A stretch of 59,774 nt of DNA from NCBI GenBank assembly GCA_014859465.1, contig JACUUF010000007.1:1-59774 (forward strand), written 5' to 3'. The first letter of the stretch is position 1. The number at the start of each line of letters is the position of its first letter. The position numbers and the translations under genes were made by a program. The notes under the pieces were generated by a model that had not been told where the DNA came from, ran no database searches, and was given only the letters and a program-made list of their open reading frames with translations. This document shows positions 26,750 through 40,667 of the stretch, piece after piece. The stretch comes from Methyloprofundus sp. (lineage in GTDB: Bacteria; Pseudomonadota; Gammaproteobacteria; Methylococcales; Methylomonadaceae).

Positions 26750-28984
26750 ATGGGCATTCAGGATAACTTTGAACAACTCCCTTTAAAGGATTTCACCGAA
26801 AAAGCATACTTAGATTATTCTATGTACGTTATTTTAGATCGGGCTTTACCGCATATTGGTGATGGTTTGAAACCGGTGCAAAGGCGTATTGTTTATGCTA
26901 TGTCCGAATTAGGCCTAAGTGCCTTATCTAAGCATAAAAAATCTGCACGTACCGTGGGGGATGTTTTAGGTAAATATCACCCGCACGGTGATACGGCGTG
27001 TTATGAAGCGATGGTGTTAATGGCGCAAAACTTTTCTTATCGTTACCCATTAGTCGACGGTCAAGGTAACTGGGGTTCGCCTGATGATCCTAAGTCTTTT
27101 GCCGCTATGCGTTATACTGAATCGCGTTTAACGGCTTATGCACAGACTTTATTAAGTGAGCTAGGTCAGGGCACAGTTGACTGGAATGATAACTTTGATG
27201 GTAGCTTAAAAGAGCCTGCCTTATTGCCAGATCGATTACCAAATATATTGCTCAACGGCACGATGGGGATCGCGGTGGGCATGGCCACCGATATTCCATC
27301 GCATAATTTAAGAGAAGTGGCGCATGCTTGTGTGCATTTACTAGATAATCCAGAAGCGCCATTAGAAGACTTATTTGGCTTTGTTCAGGGGCCTGACTAT
27401 CCAACTGATGCTGAAATTGTTAGTAGCCGAGAGGATATACAAAAAATGTATGTCACGGGTAATGGCTCCATTCGCATGCGCGCTAAATATGAATTAGAAG
27501 AGCATAATATTATTATTACCGCTTTGCCGCATCAGGTTTCAGGAGCGAAATTGCTTGAGCAAATCGCAGCGCAAATGCAGGCGAAAAAATTACCGATGAT
27601 CGATGATTTAAGAGATGAGTCTGATCATGAAAATCCGACGCGATTAGTGGTTATGCCTAAATCCAAGCGTGCCGATGTCGAGGCGATTATGTCGCACTTA
27701 TTTGCCACGACCGATTTAGAAAGAAATTACCGTGTGAATATGAATATGATCGGCTTAAATGGTCGGCCTAAAGTCAAAGGTTTACGCGAAATTTTAGTGG
27801 AATGGCTGAGTTTTCGTATCGAAACAGTACGTAGGCGATTACAGTATCGCTTAGATAAAGTCTTGGCGCGCTTACATATTTTGGAGGGTTTATTAATTGC
27901 TTTTTTGAATATCGATGAAGTGATTGCTATTATCCGTACCGAAGATAAGCCTAAGCCTGTTTTAATGGAACGTTTCGGGATTACAGATACTCAAGCTGAA
28001 GCTATTCTAGAATTGAAATTACGCCATCTAGCTAAGCTAGAAGAAATAACGATCAAAGGCGAGCAGGCGGAGTTGGAGAAAGAGCGTGATCATTTGCAAA
28101 AACTATTAGCTTCGCAGCGTCTGTTAAATCGTTTAGTTCGCAAAGAAATTTTAGAAGATGCAGATAAATATGGTGATGAGCGCCGCTCTTTAATTGTTGA
28201 GCGCGGTACAGCTCAAGCGCTCAGTACGGCTGCATTAATTAATAACGAACCGGTTACCATTGTACTCTCACAAAAAGGCTGGATACGTGCGGCAAAAGGA
28301 CATGATGTAGAAACGGAAAGTTTGAATTATCGTTCTGGTGATGGCTATTTATGTTCTGTCTTAGGGCGTACCACGCAGCCGGTTTATATTATCGACTCTA
28401 CAGGACGGTTTTATGTCACCAGCACCCATGATCTGCCTAGCGCACGTAGTCAGGGTGAGCCACTTACGGGACGTTTAAAACCACCTGCAGGCGCGGTTTT
28501 TAGATATTTATTAAGTGGTCATGAAGAGGATTGGATGCTGATGGCCAGTGATGCAGGTTATGGCTTTAGAGTGCAATTGAAAGATTGTATTTCTAAAAAT
28601 AAAGCCGGTAAAGCCGTAGTGACTTTACCTAAAGATGCGCAATTACTCGCGCCAGTGAGAATTCATAACAACACCGACTTAATTGCGGTCGCTACTTTGC
28701 AAGGCCGTTTATTAATGTTCCCAACCGCAGCATTGCCGGCCTTAGCAAAAGGCAAAGGTAATAAATTGATTCAAATTTTACCCGCAGATTTAATGTCAGG
28801 CGCCGATAAGGTAACAGCTCTTGCGGTGATTGCTCAAGGCGCTGCTTTAAAAGTAGTTTCAGGTAAGCGCACTTTAACTTTGAAGGCATCTGATTTAGTG
28901 GGATATCAAGGCGTAAGGGCAAAGCGAGGACAAGCGTTGCCAAGAGGTTTTCAGCGTGTCGAAGCTTTACAGAGCGTAGAGTAA
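26750..28984 (+). CDS. parC: DNA topoisomerase IV subunit A
   Basis: 744 residues, close to E. coli ParC (752). The breakage-reunion subunit that decatenates daughter chromosomes with ParE. The catalytic Tyr is Y122 ([10 protein letters not shown]). The quinolone-resistance region reads [13 protein letters not shown], with Thr82 at the E. coli Ser80 position and Glu86 conserved. A coiled tower region and a C-terminal beta-pinwheel ([14 protein letters not shown], then later blades) follow. It starts 3 nt-linked mrcB directly downstream, an unusual but plausible pairing of essential genes. Confidence 0.97.
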   Translation: MGIQDNFEQLPLKDFTEKAYLDYSMYVILDRALPHIGDGLKPVQRRIVYAMSELGLSALSKHKKSARTVGDVLGKYHPHGDTACYEAMVLMAQNFSYRYPLVDGQGNWGSPDDPKSFAAMRYTESRLTAYAQTLLSELGQGTVDWNDNFDGSLKEPALLPDRLPNILLNGTMGIAVGMATDIPSHNLREVAHACVHLLDNPEAPLEDLFGFVQGPDYPTDAEIVSSREDIQKMYVTGNGSIRMRAKYELEEHNIIITALPHQVSGAKLLEQIAAQMQAKKLPMIDDLRDESDHENPTRLVVMPKSKRADVEAIMSHLFATTDLERNYRVNMNMIGLNGRPKVKGLREILVEWLSFRIETVRRRLQYRLDKVLARLHILEGLLIAFLNIDEVIAIIRTEDKPKPVLMERFGITDTQAEAILELKLRHLAKLEEITIKGEQAELEKERDHLQKLLASQRLLNRLVRKEILEDADKYGDERRSLIVERGTAQALSTAALINNEPVTIVLSQKGWIRAAKGHDVETESLNYRSGDGYLCSVLGRTTQPVYIIDSTGRFYVTSTHDLPSARSQGEPLTGRLKPPAGAVFRYLLSGHEEDWMLMASDAGYGFRVQLKDCISKNKAGKAVVTLPKDAQLLAPVRIHNNTDLIAVATLQGRLLMFPTAALPALAKGKGNKLIQILPADLMSGADKVTALAVIAQGAALKVVSGKRTLTLKASDLVGYQGVRAKRGQALPRGFQRVEALQSVE

Positions 28985-28987
28985 GCT

Positions 28988-31345
28988 ATGGCTGAAACAA
29001 ATAAGCCGCGTAAAAGAGTAGCGCGTAAGGTCAAGCCTGTCGTTAAGCCCTCATTATCTAAAAGAGCGTGGAATGGCTTGAAAAAACCTTTGTTGATCTT
29101 TTTGGCTGCTGTTGTTTTTGTCTTAGTCTGCTATATCGGTTATTTGGATTACACCGTTAGAAAGCAGTTTGAAGGTAAGCGTTGGTCTATTCCTGCACGC
29201 GTTTATGCCAGTCCTGTTGAGCTTTATGCAGGATTGCAAATGGATATTAAGCAGTTATTGGCGCTTTTGCAAAAAATGCATTATCGCGCTGATCGTAAGT
29301 TGTCTTCACCGGCGACTTATAATGAAAAATCAGGACATATTAGCTTAAAGACCCGGCAATTTAAGTTTGCCGATAAAGAACAGTTGACGCAACATATTCG
29401 CATTGCTTTTAGCGGCTCGGAAATTCGCTCAATTATTGATGTGCAGGCAAGCAAAGAATTGTCTATTGTGCGCCTTGATCCGGTACAAATAGGTAGTTTT
29501 TATCCGGCACATAAAGAAGATAGGGTGCTGGTTAAATTGGAGGATGTCCCGCAAACTCTAATTCAAGGTTTACTGGCCACTGAGGATCGTGATTTTTATC
29601 AGCATTTTGGTATTTCTTTTAAAGGTATTGCGCGCGCTATGTGGGCAAATTTGCGTGCTGGAGGCTTAGTGCAAGGTGGCAGTACCATTACCCAACAATT
29701 AGTGAAAAACTTTTATCTGACTTCAGAACGGAGCTTAATAAGAAAGATTAATGAAGCGTTTATGGCGCTAATTTTAGAATTTCGCTATAGCAAAAACGAA
29801 ATTTTGGAAGCTTATTTGAATGAGGTTTATTTAGGTCAGGATGGCGCACATGCTATTCATGGTTTTGGTTTGGCCAGTGAATTTTATTTCTCGCGTCCGT
29901 TAAAGGGCTTACCTTTGCATCAAGTAAGTGCTTTAGTCGCACTGGTGCGCGGGCCTAGCTATTATGATTTGCGGCGTCAACCAGAGCGTGCTTTACAGCG
30001 GCGTAATTTGGTTTTAAAGGAAATGTTTGCGCACGGTGATATTACTACAAAGCAGTTAAATCAGGCTAAACAGGAAGCGCTTAAGGTCGAGCCTTTTGCA
30101 CATAGACCGGCTAATCGTTATCCGGCTTTTATAGATTTAGTTAGGCATCAATTAACTCAAGAATACAATGAAACAGATCTAACTTCTGAAGGCTTAAATA
30201 TTTTTACGACTTTGGATACTAACGTGCAGGAGGCTTTGGATAATAGTCTTTCCCAAGAATTAAACAAGCTTGAAAAGCGTAAGCGTTCTAAGGATTTAGA
30301 GGCAGCTGCCATTGTTACCCGTAGGGATAGTGGTGAAATTGTTGCTTTGGCGGGTGGTAGAGATAGCCAGGGAGCAGGTTTTAATCGTGCATTAAATGCC
30401 GTGCGTCCGATAGGTTCTTTGATTAAGCCTATTGTCTATTTAACTGCGCTTGCATATCCTGAAAAATACACCTTAATTACGCCAGTTAGCGATACTGCTA
30501 TAGAGGTTAAAGCAGAAAAAGGGAATTTGTGGAAGCCGAGTAATTATGATCGTATTGAACATGGCATTGTGCCATTACATGAAGCATTAGCACATTCTTA
30601 TAACTTGGCGACAGTACGCATTGGTATGGATATAGGTGTTGCTAGAGTTGCTAAAACGCTGCGTGAAACGGGCGTTACTAGGCAAATTAATTTGTTTCCT
30701 TCCATGCTTTTAGGCGCATTACCCTTAACGCCTTTTGAGGTGACACAAATGTACCAAACTTTGGCCGGTGATGGTTTTGCTATGCCGCTACGCTCAATTA
30801 ATTCAGTGGTTGCGCAGGATGGCACGTTATTGCAGCGCTACCCATATGTCATCAGGCAAGAGCTTGATCCGGCCGCGACTTATTTAACCAACACAGTATT
30901 GCAAGAGGTGATGCGCCAAGGAACCGGAAGTTCGGCTTATCAAGTGTTGCCGCGCTCTTTACAAGTCGCAGGTAAAACAGGCACGACGAATGATTTAAAA
31001 GATAGTTGGTTCGCTGGGTATACAGGCGACTATTTAGCCGTGGTCTGGGTGGGTCGTGATGATAATAAGCCGACTGGCGTGACAGGCGCTAGTGGTGCTT
31101 TAAAGTTATGGACAGCATTAATGCAACAAGTTGCTACGCAGCCGGTGTTTTTAGCTATGCCTGATTCAGTAGAGTCACTTTGGATTGCACCAGAAACGGG
31201 GTTATTGGCTAACGAATTATGTGAGGGCGCGGTAACTTATGCTTTTGTGCGAGGCTCTGGACCGACAGACAATGCAGTATGCGTCGACTCGCCAATTAAT
31301 AAAACCAAAATGTGGATTAACGACTTTATCAAGGAAAATTTTTAA
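28988..31345 (+). CDS. mrcB: Bifunctional penicillin-binding protein 1B
   Basis: 785 residues. A short basic cytoplasmic tail, one membrane helix (LLIFLAAVVFVLVCYIGYLDY), a UB2H-like region, a glycosyltransferase 51 domain (catalytic Glu199 in ATEDRDFYQHFGISF, then GGSTITQQLVKNFYL) and a transpeptidase domain with the three penicillin-binding motifs: S477-K480 (SLIK), SYN (about 537) and K663TG. It polymerises and crosslinks peptidoglycan and is normally activated by LpoB through UB2H. Three nt after parC; its stop overlaps the lolA start (TAATG). Confidence 0.97.
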   Translation: MAETNKPRKRVARKVKPVVKPSLSKRAWNGLKKPLLIFLAAVVFVLVCYIGYLDYTVRKQFEGKRWSIPARVYASPVELYAGLQMDIKQLLALLQKMHYRADRKLSSPATYNEKSGHISLKTRQFKFADKEQLTQHIRIAFSGSEIRSIIDVQASKELSIVRLDPVQIGSFYPAHKEDRVLVKLEDVPQTLIQGLLATEDRDFYQHFGISFKGIARAMWANLRAGGLVQGGSTITQQLVKNFYLTSERSLIRKINEAFMALILEFRYSKNEILEAYLNEVYLGQDGAHAIHGFGLASEFYFSRPLKGLPLHQVSALVALVRGPSYYDLRRQPERALQRRNLVLKEMFAHGDITTKQLNQAKQEALKVEPFAHRPANRYPAFIDLVRHQLTQEYNETDLTSEGLNIFTTLDTNVQEALDNSLSQELNKLEKRKRSKDLEAAAIVTRRDSGEIVALAGGRDSQGAGFNRALNAVRPIGSLIKPIVYLTALAYPEKYTLITPVSDTAIEVKAEKGNLWKPSNYDRIEHGIVPLHEALAHSYNLATVRIGMDIGVARVAKTLRETGVTRQINLFPSMLLGALPLTPFEVTQMYQTLAGDGFAMPLRSINSVVAQDGTLLQRYPYVIRQELDPAATYLTNTVLQEVMRQGTGSSAYQVLPRSLQVAGKTGTTNDLKDSWFAGYTGDYLAVVWVGRDDNKPTGVTGASGALKLWTALMQQVATQPVFLAMPDSVESLWIAPETGLLANELCEGAVTYAFVRGSGPTDNAVCVDSPINKTKMWINDFIKENF

Positions 31346-31956
31346 TGAGAATACTTACTTTACTGTGCCTGTTGTTTTCAGGTTTTGTTTGTGCTGATGC
31401 AACTGGATTACAATCATTGGAGCGCTTTATTGCGCAAGCTCATAATTTACAGGCAGATTTTACGCAAACATCTTTAGATGAATCAGGGCAGGCAAAGCAA
31501 ACCAGTACCGGTGTTTTTTACTTGCAGCAGCCAGGTAAGTTTCGTTGGCATTATAAACAGCCTTATACACAACACATTGTTTCCAAAGAGGGTAAGGTTT
31601 GGTTTTATGATGCCGATTTAGAGCAAGTAATTATTAAAAAAATAGATCAGTCTATAGGTGACACGCCGGCTTTATTATTAAGTGGTAGTGTTAAATTAGC
31701 AGAAAAATATACCATTACTCAGCATGCTCAGGACGCTGATGTCTCGTGGTTAAAATTGACGCCTAAAAATATTGAATCTAGCTTTAAATATATTCTGGTT
31801 GGGTTAAAAAATAAGCTGCTTTACGGCATGGAATTAAGTGATAACTTTGGCCAGTTAACGCAAATTATTTTTTCTAATGTGACTACACCAGCTCAATTAG
31901 ATCCGGGTTTATTTGAATTTGTGGTACCGGAAGGAACCGATGTATTTGAAGGTTAA
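31345..31956 (+). CDS. lolA: Outer-membrane lipoprotein carrier protein LolA
   Basis: 203 residues with a cleavable signal peptide (LLCLLFSGFVCADA). LolA is the periplasmic chaperone that carries lipoproteins from LolCDE to LolB. The conserved open-barrel strands are visible: LQADFTQTSLDESGQ, FYLQQPGKFRWHYKQPYTQHIVSKEGKVWFYD and the late FGQLTQIIFSNV. The ATG overlaps the mrcB stop by 1 nt, so translation is coupled. In many proteobacteria lolA is followed by rarA, as here. Confidence 0.96.
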   Translation: MRILTLLCLLFSGFVCADATGLQSLERFIAQAHNLQADFTQTSLDESGQAKQTSTGVFYLQQPGKFRWHYKQPYTQHIVSKEGKVWFYDADLEQVIIKKIDQSIGDTPALLLSGSVKLAEKYTITQHAQDADVSWLKLTPKNIESSFKYILVGLKNKLLYGMELSDNFGQLTQIIFSNVTTPAQLDPGLFEFVVPEGTDVFEG

Positions 31957-31995
31957 TGATTACTTTAGCTAGTCAGAGTCAATAGAAAATAAGTG

Positions 31996-33309
31996 ATGAG
32001 TTATTCGATAAAGCCACTTGCTGATTTGATGCGCCCTGAGTCTTTGGCTGATTATGCTGGACAGAAGCATCTTTTACAGCCGGGTAAACCTTTATATGAG
32101 GCAATTAACTCAGGTCGCTTGCATTCTATGATTTTTTGGGGGCCTCCCGGTACAGGTAAGACGACTTTGGCGCGTATGATTGCACATCATTCTAATGCCC
32201 AATTTATGGCCATTTCAGCGGTCTTGGCTGGTGTTAAAGAAATACGTGCAGCAGTTGCTTTGGCGAAAAAAATTCAGCAAGAAGAGCAGCGCAAAAGCAT
32301 CTTATTTGTTGATGAGGTGCATCGTTTTAACAAGTCGCAACAAGATGCGTTTTTACCGCATGTAGAAGATGGCACGGTCTATTTCTTGGGTGCAACCACT
32401 GAAAACCCGTCTTTTGCATTAAATAATGCTTTGTTATCACGCGCGCGCGTTTATGTTTTAAACGCTTTAACGCTTGATGATTTGCGAGGGGTAATTAATA
32501 AAGTCCTAGCGGATCAAGACAAAGGTTTTGGCGGATTAAATCTGAGCATGTCAGAGGAGCTAAAACAGCAGTTTGCTATAGCGGCTGATGGGGATGCGCG
32601 CCGCTTATTAAATTTATTAGAAATTGCCGTTGAATTAACCCAGGCAAAACAAAATAGCGAAATTACCGAGGCCATTGCCAAAGAAGTTTTAGCGGGTGGC
32701 GTACGTCGGTTTGATAATCAAGGTGAAGAGTTTTATAACCAAATTTCTGCATTGCATAAATCCGTGCGCGGTAGCTCACCGGATGGTGCGCTGTATTGGT
32801 TTTGTCGCATGCTTGATGGCGGCTGTGATCCTTTATACCTAGCGCGGCGTATCGTGCGTATTGCTTCAGAGGATATCGGTAATGCCGATCCGCGTGCTTT
32901 ACAATTATCTATCAATGCCTTCGAAACCCAAGAGCGCTTAGGTAGCCCAGAAGGTGAGTTGGCATTGGCGCAAGCTCTGGTTTATATGTCTTGTGCACCT
33001 AAGAGTAACGCGGTTTATAAGGCCTTTAATGCAGCGATGAGTGCCGCAAAACAAAGTGGCAGTTTGCCGGTGCCCAAGCATTTGCGTAATGCACCGACTA
33101 AGCTAATGAAATCATTAGATTATGGCAAAGAATATCGCTATGCCCATAATGAGCCTGAGGCTTATGCGGCTGGGGAAAATTATTTTCCGGAGCAGTTAAC
33201 AGCAACGCAATATTATCAGCCAGTTGCCCGGGGCTTAGAAATTAAAATCGCAGAAAAATTAAAACATTTGCGAGAATTAGATAGAATAGCGGGCAAGAAT
33301 TACAAATAA
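31996..33309 (+). CDS. rarA: Replication-associated recombination protein A (RarA/MgsA)
   Basis: 437 residues from the ATG at 31996; a GTG one codon earlier is equally in frame. AAA+ ATPase related to clamp loaders that acts at stalled forks. Walker A GPPGTGKTTLARMIA, Walker B LFVDEVHRF, sensor 1 (LGATTENPSFALNNALLSRA) and the C-terminal tetramerisation region (HKSVRGSSPDGALYWFCRML) are present. Follows lolA by 39 nt on the same strand. Confidence 0.97.
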   Translation: MSYSIKPLADLMRPESLADYAGQKHLLQPGKPLYEAINSGRLHSMIFWGPPGTGKTTLARMIAHHSNAQFMAISAVLAGVKEIRAAVALAKKIQQEEQRKSILFVDEVHRFNKSQQDAFLPHVEDGTVYFLGATTENPSFALNNALLSRARVYVLNALTLDDLRGVINKVLADQDKGFGGLNLSMSEELKQQFAIAADGDARRLLNLLEIAVELTQAKQNSEITEAIAKEVLAGGVRRFDNQGEEFYNQISALHKSVRGSSPDGALYWFCRMLDGGCDPLYLARRIVRIASEDIGNADPRALQLSINAFETQERLGSPEGELALAQALVYMSCAPKSNAVYKAFNAAMSAAKQSGSLPVPKHLRNAPTKLMKSLDYGKEYRYAHNEPEAYAAGENYFPEQLTATQYYQPVARGLEIKIAEKLKHLRELDRIAGKNYK

Positions 33310-33406
33310 AGGTGCTCAGCTTTTTGTTATTTATCAGCAAAAGGGCTAGAAGTAACCATTAATAATAAGAACGCATTTAACAAATAAAACTTAAAAGATA
33401 AACGCT

Positions 33407-34372
33407 ATGGACTTAAATTTTCTTGATTTCGAACAACCGATTGCAGAATTAGACGCAAAAATTGAAGAATTGCGCCGTGTACAAGCCGAAAATGATATTG
33501 ATATTTCTTCCGCGCTTAATGATTTAGAAGCTAAAAGCGCAGCAATGACGCAAGAAATTTTTAAGGATTTGAGCGATTGGCAGATTTCCCAATTATCTCG
33601 TCATCCAGGTCGTCCTTATACTTTAGATTATATTGAGTTAATGTTTACTGATTTCCATGAGTTACATGGTGATCGAACTTATGCAGATGATCAGGCGATT
33701 ATTTGTGGTTTAGCAAAATTAAACGGTCAGGCGGTTGCTGTTATTGGACATCAAAAAGGCCGCGATACTAAAGAAAAAATCAAACGCAATTTTGGCATGC
33801 CACGTCCTGAGGGGTATCGTAAGGCCTTGCGCGTTATGAAAATGGCCGAGCGTTTTCATTTGCCTGTTATTTGCCTGATTGATACACCGGGTGCTTATCC
33901 GGGTATTGGTGCGGAGGAACGAGGGCAAAGTGAAGCAATTGCACGTAATTTATTTGAAATGGCTAAATTGGAAACGCCTATTATTTGTGCTGTGATTGGT
34001 GAAGGCGGCTCGGGCGGTGCTTTAGCTATCGGTGTTGGTGATCGTTTGATTATGTTGGAATACAGCACTTACTCGGTTATTTCGCCAGAAGGTTGTGCCT
34101 CTATTTTATGGAAAAGCGCTGATAAAGCCAAATTAGCAGCTGAAGCGATGGGTATCACCTCAGATCGAGTCAGAGAGCAAGGCTTTTTGGATGAAGTGGT
34201 TAGAGAGCCTATCGGCGGTGCACACCGAGATTTTGAAATGACTGCGGATAATTTAAAGGAAGCGTTGTTTCGTCATATAAAAGAACTACGCCATGAAAAA
34301 CTGGATGATTTATTGGAAAAACGTTATCAACGTATCATGTCTTATGGCGCTTTTTCTGATGAAGCCAAATAA
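33407..34372 (+). CDS. accA: Acetyl-CoA carboxylase carboxyltransferase subunit alpha
   Basis: 321 residues (319 in E. coli). With AccD it transfers CO2 from carboxybiotin to acetyl-CoA to form malonyl-CoA, the committed step of fatty-acid synthesis. Conserved parts include [18 protein letters not shown] at the N-terminus, [22 protein letters not shown], the oxyanion-hole region [42 protein letters not shown] and [19 protein letters not shown]. In many gammaproteobacteria tilS follows directly; here a MITE separates the two. Confidence 0.98.
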   Translation: MDLNFLDFEQPIAELDAKIEELRRVQAENDIDISSALNDLEAKSAAMTQEIFKDLSDWQISQLSRHPGRPYTLDYIELMFTDFHELHGDRTYADDQAIICGLAKLNGQAVAVIGHQKGRDTKEKIKRNFGMPRPEGYRKALRVMKMAERFHLPVICLIDTPGAYPGIGAEERGQSEAIARNLFEMAKLETPIICAVIGEGGSGGALAIGVGDRLIMLEYSTYSVISPEGCASILWKSADKAKLAAEAMGITSDRVREQGFLDEVVREPIGGAHRDFEMTADNLKEALFRHIKELRHEKLDDLLEKRYQRIMSYGAFSDEAK

Positions 34373-34455
34373 GCCACAGTTATTACGAATCTTGATTTGA
34401 ATTTTTGCATATCTAAGATTTAATAATTGCTAATAGCAGTCCCTACTTAGGTGCA

Positions 34456-34691
34456 TAGGTGTCTACACAACTTTTATACTGTTAAATACCATAAATTAAA
34501 AAGTACAGTGACTCCCTCTCCTGCTGGAGAGGGTTGGGGCGAGGAGAATAAAGTTAAGGCTTTATCTATTTCCCCTCAGCCAGTCTAATCATGTTGGGCT
34601 ATCTCTGCTCAACACCCAGTGGGTAAATGCAAACCCGATCCTTGTGGGTTTGTTCCTTTGGAGAAGGCTTTAAGACTTATATAGATACCTA
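34456..34691 (+). mobile_element. MITE family copy B, longest copy, between accA and tilS
   Basis: 236 bp bounded by imperfect inverted ends TAGGTGTCTACACAA and (reverse complement of the right end) TAGGTATCTATATAA. Both ends finish in TA, as in Tc1/mariner and IS630-type elements. A perfect 8-bp stem with a 4-nt loop lies at 34514-34533. No coding capacity. Its right end is 18 bp before the tilS ATG, so the tilS ribosome-binding site (AAGGA) lies just outside the element. Confidence 0.75.
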
Positions 34692-34709
34692 GGCAAGGAC
34701 TCCTTGTAT

Positions 34710-36056
34710 ATGAAACTTAGTACAGCCTTTATCGCTTCGCAGCTCCTTCCTGTTTACGCACAGACGCATCTTATTGTTGGTTACAGCGGCGGCATAGATT
34801 CCCATGTTTTATTGCATTTACTTGCCAGCATTCCTGAATTTAAAAATAACATAACCGCCGTTTATGTGCATCATGGATTACAAGCCTGTGCTGATAATTG
34901 GGCGGTGCATTGTCAGAGCTGTGCAGAAATGCTTGGCGTTAAATTCAAAGTATTAAAGGTAAATGCCCGCGCTGTAGCGGGTGAAAGCCCTGAAGAAGCA
35001 GCGCGTAATGCCCGTTATCAAGCATTTAAAGCAATCCTCAAAGAAAATGATGTGCTTTTATTCGCGCAGCATCGTAATGATCAGTTAGAAACCGTTTTAT
35101 TGCAGTTATTCCGTGGTGCCGGGCTGAAAGGTTTATCAGGCATGCCAACTGAAACAGCTTTTGCGGCTGGTGTGCTATTAAGACCATTACTGGCTGTTAG
35201 CCAAGAAGACATTACACAATATGCTTTACAGCATCAGTTGCAGTGGATTGAAGATCCAAGTAATCAAGATACGCAGTTTGATCGAAATTTTTTGCGTCAT
35301 CAAGTTATGCCTTTATTGGCGCAGCGCTGGCCGAGTTTAGATAAGACGGTGGCGCGTGTCGCGGGTCATTGTGCTGAGGCTCAAACGATTTTATCAGTAA
35401 GCGCAAAAGAGCAGATGTTAATGCTTTATGATCAGCAGCAGCGGTGTCTGTTAATTTCTGGCTTATTAGAGCATGATACTTTAATGCAGCAATGGATCGT
35501 GCGTGCGTGGCTGGATTATTTAGGCGCGCGTATGCCTTCAGTGAAAGTAATGCAGGCTATTTTTCGGGATATTTTAGCGGCACGTCAAGCGGCAAATCCT
35601 ATTGTTTGGCATGATGGCTATGCAATTCAACGCTATCGTGATGGCTTATATTTCGTTGCGGCACAAGCTGCATTTGATGTTAGTCAGGTTTTTTCGTGGG
35701 CCGATACGGCTCAGCCTTTACCTTTGAATAATAACGGTTTATTGCTAGCTAGTATTGCACAGCAAGGCATAGCGAGAAAGTTATGGCAGCAAGGATCGGT
35801 ACAAATAAAGTATCGACAGGGTGGTGAGAAAATTGTCCTACCTAATCGAAGTGGGCGACATAGTTTAAAGAAATTATATCAGGAAGCAGGTATTGCTCCC
35901 TGGTTGCGCGAGAGGATGCCCGTTATTTATATCGACAGCCAACTTGCTGCGATTGCTGATCTTTGGGTAAGTAAAGATTTTTACGGCAAACCAGATGAGT
36001 CTTGTATAAAGCTGACTTGGCACAAAGCCCATGACGAACAGCGCAATGTCGATTAA
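34710..36056 (+). CDS. tilS: tRNA(Ile)-lysidine synthetase
   Basis: 448 residues from the ATG at 34710 (AAGGA about 10 nt upstream); a TTG at 34704 is also in frame. It ligates lysine to C34 of the CAU anticodon of tRNA-Ile2, turning it from Met to Ile. The PP-loop is VGYSGGIDSHVLLH. LFAQHRNDQLETVLLQLFRGAGLKGL, the TilS substrate-binding region and the C-terminal TilS_C domain (IKYRQGGEKIVLPNRSGRHSLKKLYQEAGIAPWLRERMP) are all present. Confidence 0.96.
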   Translation: MKLSTAFIASQLLPVYAQTHLIVGYSGGIDSHVLLHLLASIPEFKNNITAVYVHHGLQACADNWAVHCQSCAEMLGVKFKVLKVNARAVAGESPEEAARNARYQAFKAILKENDVLLFAQHRNDQLETVLLQLFRGAGLKGLSGMPTETAFAAGVLLRPLLAVSQEDITQYALQHQLQWIEDPSNQDTQFDRNFLRHQVMPLLAQRWPSLDKTVARVAGHCAEAQTILSVSAKEQMLMLYDQQQRCLLISGLLEHDTLMQQWIVRAWLDYLGARMPSVKVMQAIFRDILAARQAANPIVWHDGYAIQRYRDGLYFVAAQAAFDVSQVFSWADTAQPLPLNNNGLLLASIAQQGIARKLWQQGSVQIKYRQGGEKIVLPNRSGRHSLKKLYQEAGIAPWLRERMPVIYIDSQLAAIADLWVSKDFYGKPDESCIKLTWHKAHDEQRNVD

Positions 36057-36130
36057 AATAGCTTTTAATATTGTTGATCTAGCAGAGTAAAAGCGCTTTA
36101 TTAATCAATCCTCCTTGCTGGTTTAAACCT

Positions 36131-36306
36131 CGGCCTTTAGGCCGAAAGGAGTGCCCCGCAACAAGCGAAGCGATGTTGCTTTATCGGGTGCGGATTGGAG
36201 AGGGGGGCATCCCCCTTCCCAATCATTGGCCTCATCCCAACGGGATGTTTCCTTATTGCTGTCTTTTTCCAAGGCCTATTAGCCATTTATCGGCTACAAA
36301 AGGCCA
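36131..36306. other. Cluster of stable hairpins between tilS and pyrG
   Basis: Several palindromes follow each other within 176 bp: CGGCC/GGCCG (36131-36144), GCAACA/TGTTGC (36158-36179), a 14-bp stem with one mismatch and one G-U pair around a GCAT loop (36193-36224), CATCCC/GGGATG (36233-36247), and nested AGCC/GGCT inside GGCCT/AGGCC (about 36272-36305). No credible gene lies here. The 301-bp gap 36057-36357 otherwise shows nothing. It could be a structured leader of pyrG, a composite REP-type element or a non-coding RNA; none is proven. Confidence 0.6.
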
Positions 36307-36354
36307 TTGAGCATGTTAAAATAAATCAACTCATTTTTCCCTATCTTTTTCTAG

Positions 36355-38825
<2,471 letters not shown>

Positions 38826-38831
38826 AAATAA

Positions 38832-40133
<1,302 letters not shown>

Positions 40134-40159
40134 ATTCTTGTTAGTTTAGTCTTTAAAAG

Positions 40160-40190
40160 CCCATCCAGTCATTTGTGCTGGATGGGTTTT
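40160..40190 (+). terminator. Rho-independent terminator after eno
   Basis: Perfect 9-bp stem CCCATCCAG / CTGGATGGG with a 9-nt loop, followed by TTTT (then AGTTT). It lies 26 bp past the eno stop codon and separates pyrG-kdsA-eno from ftsB. Confidence 0.9.
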
Positions 40191-40330
40191 AGTTTATCTG
40201 AAGTGAATTAAAAAAATCATAAGTCATTGAGTTATAAAAATCAGTGCGTAACATCAGTTAAATAGATAAAAAATAGATTTTTACAATCTAATTCGGATGC
40301 GATTGCCAATAAATACTTGCAGGTGTACTC

Positions 40331-40600
40331 ATTAAGTTTCTCATTGTCATTTTACTGATATTTATTGCACTTTTACAAAACCGCCTTTGGCACGGTGATG
40401 GGGGTATTGCGCAAACGCAACAATATCAGCGCCAACTCAAAGCGCTACAAAAGCAATTAGCGATCAAACAGCAACGTAACGACGTACTGAAAGCAGAGGT
40501 GCAAGACTTACGTAAAGGACAAGAAGCGATTGAAGAAATTGCCCGTTATGATTTAGGTTTGATTAAAAAAGATGAAACTTTTTTTCAAGTGATTGAGTAA
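40331..40600 (+). CDS. ftsB: Cell division protein FtsB, apparent ATT start codon
   Basis: 89 residues if begun at the ATT at 40331. The frame opens after a TAA at 40310 and contains no ATG, GTG or TTG before the conserved N-terminus. KFLIVILLIFIALLQNRLW is the FtsB membrane helix with the LQxRLW end, followed by a coiled coil (about residues 38-70) and the FtsB tail ARYDLGLIKKDETFFQV. AGGTG lies 5 nt before the ATT. FtsB links FtsQ and FtsL in the divisome. The position between eno and ispD is the universal one in gammaproteobacteria. Confidence 0.88.
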   Translation: MKFLIVILLIFIALLQNRLWHGDGGIAQTQQYQRQLKALQKQLAIKQQRNDVLKAEVQDLRKGQEAIEEIARYDLGLIKKDETFFQVIE

Positions 40601-40667
40601 TTGATAAGCAGCCCCGCATAAAGTTTTCCTATAAAGTCCTTAATATGACTTAAATACATCAAATTCT

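Noticed and set aside
26993-26995. Thr82 of ParC (E. coli Ser80 position) as a resistance mutation
   Set aside because: Thr at this position is a natural alternative in many species and is not itself evidence of resistance.
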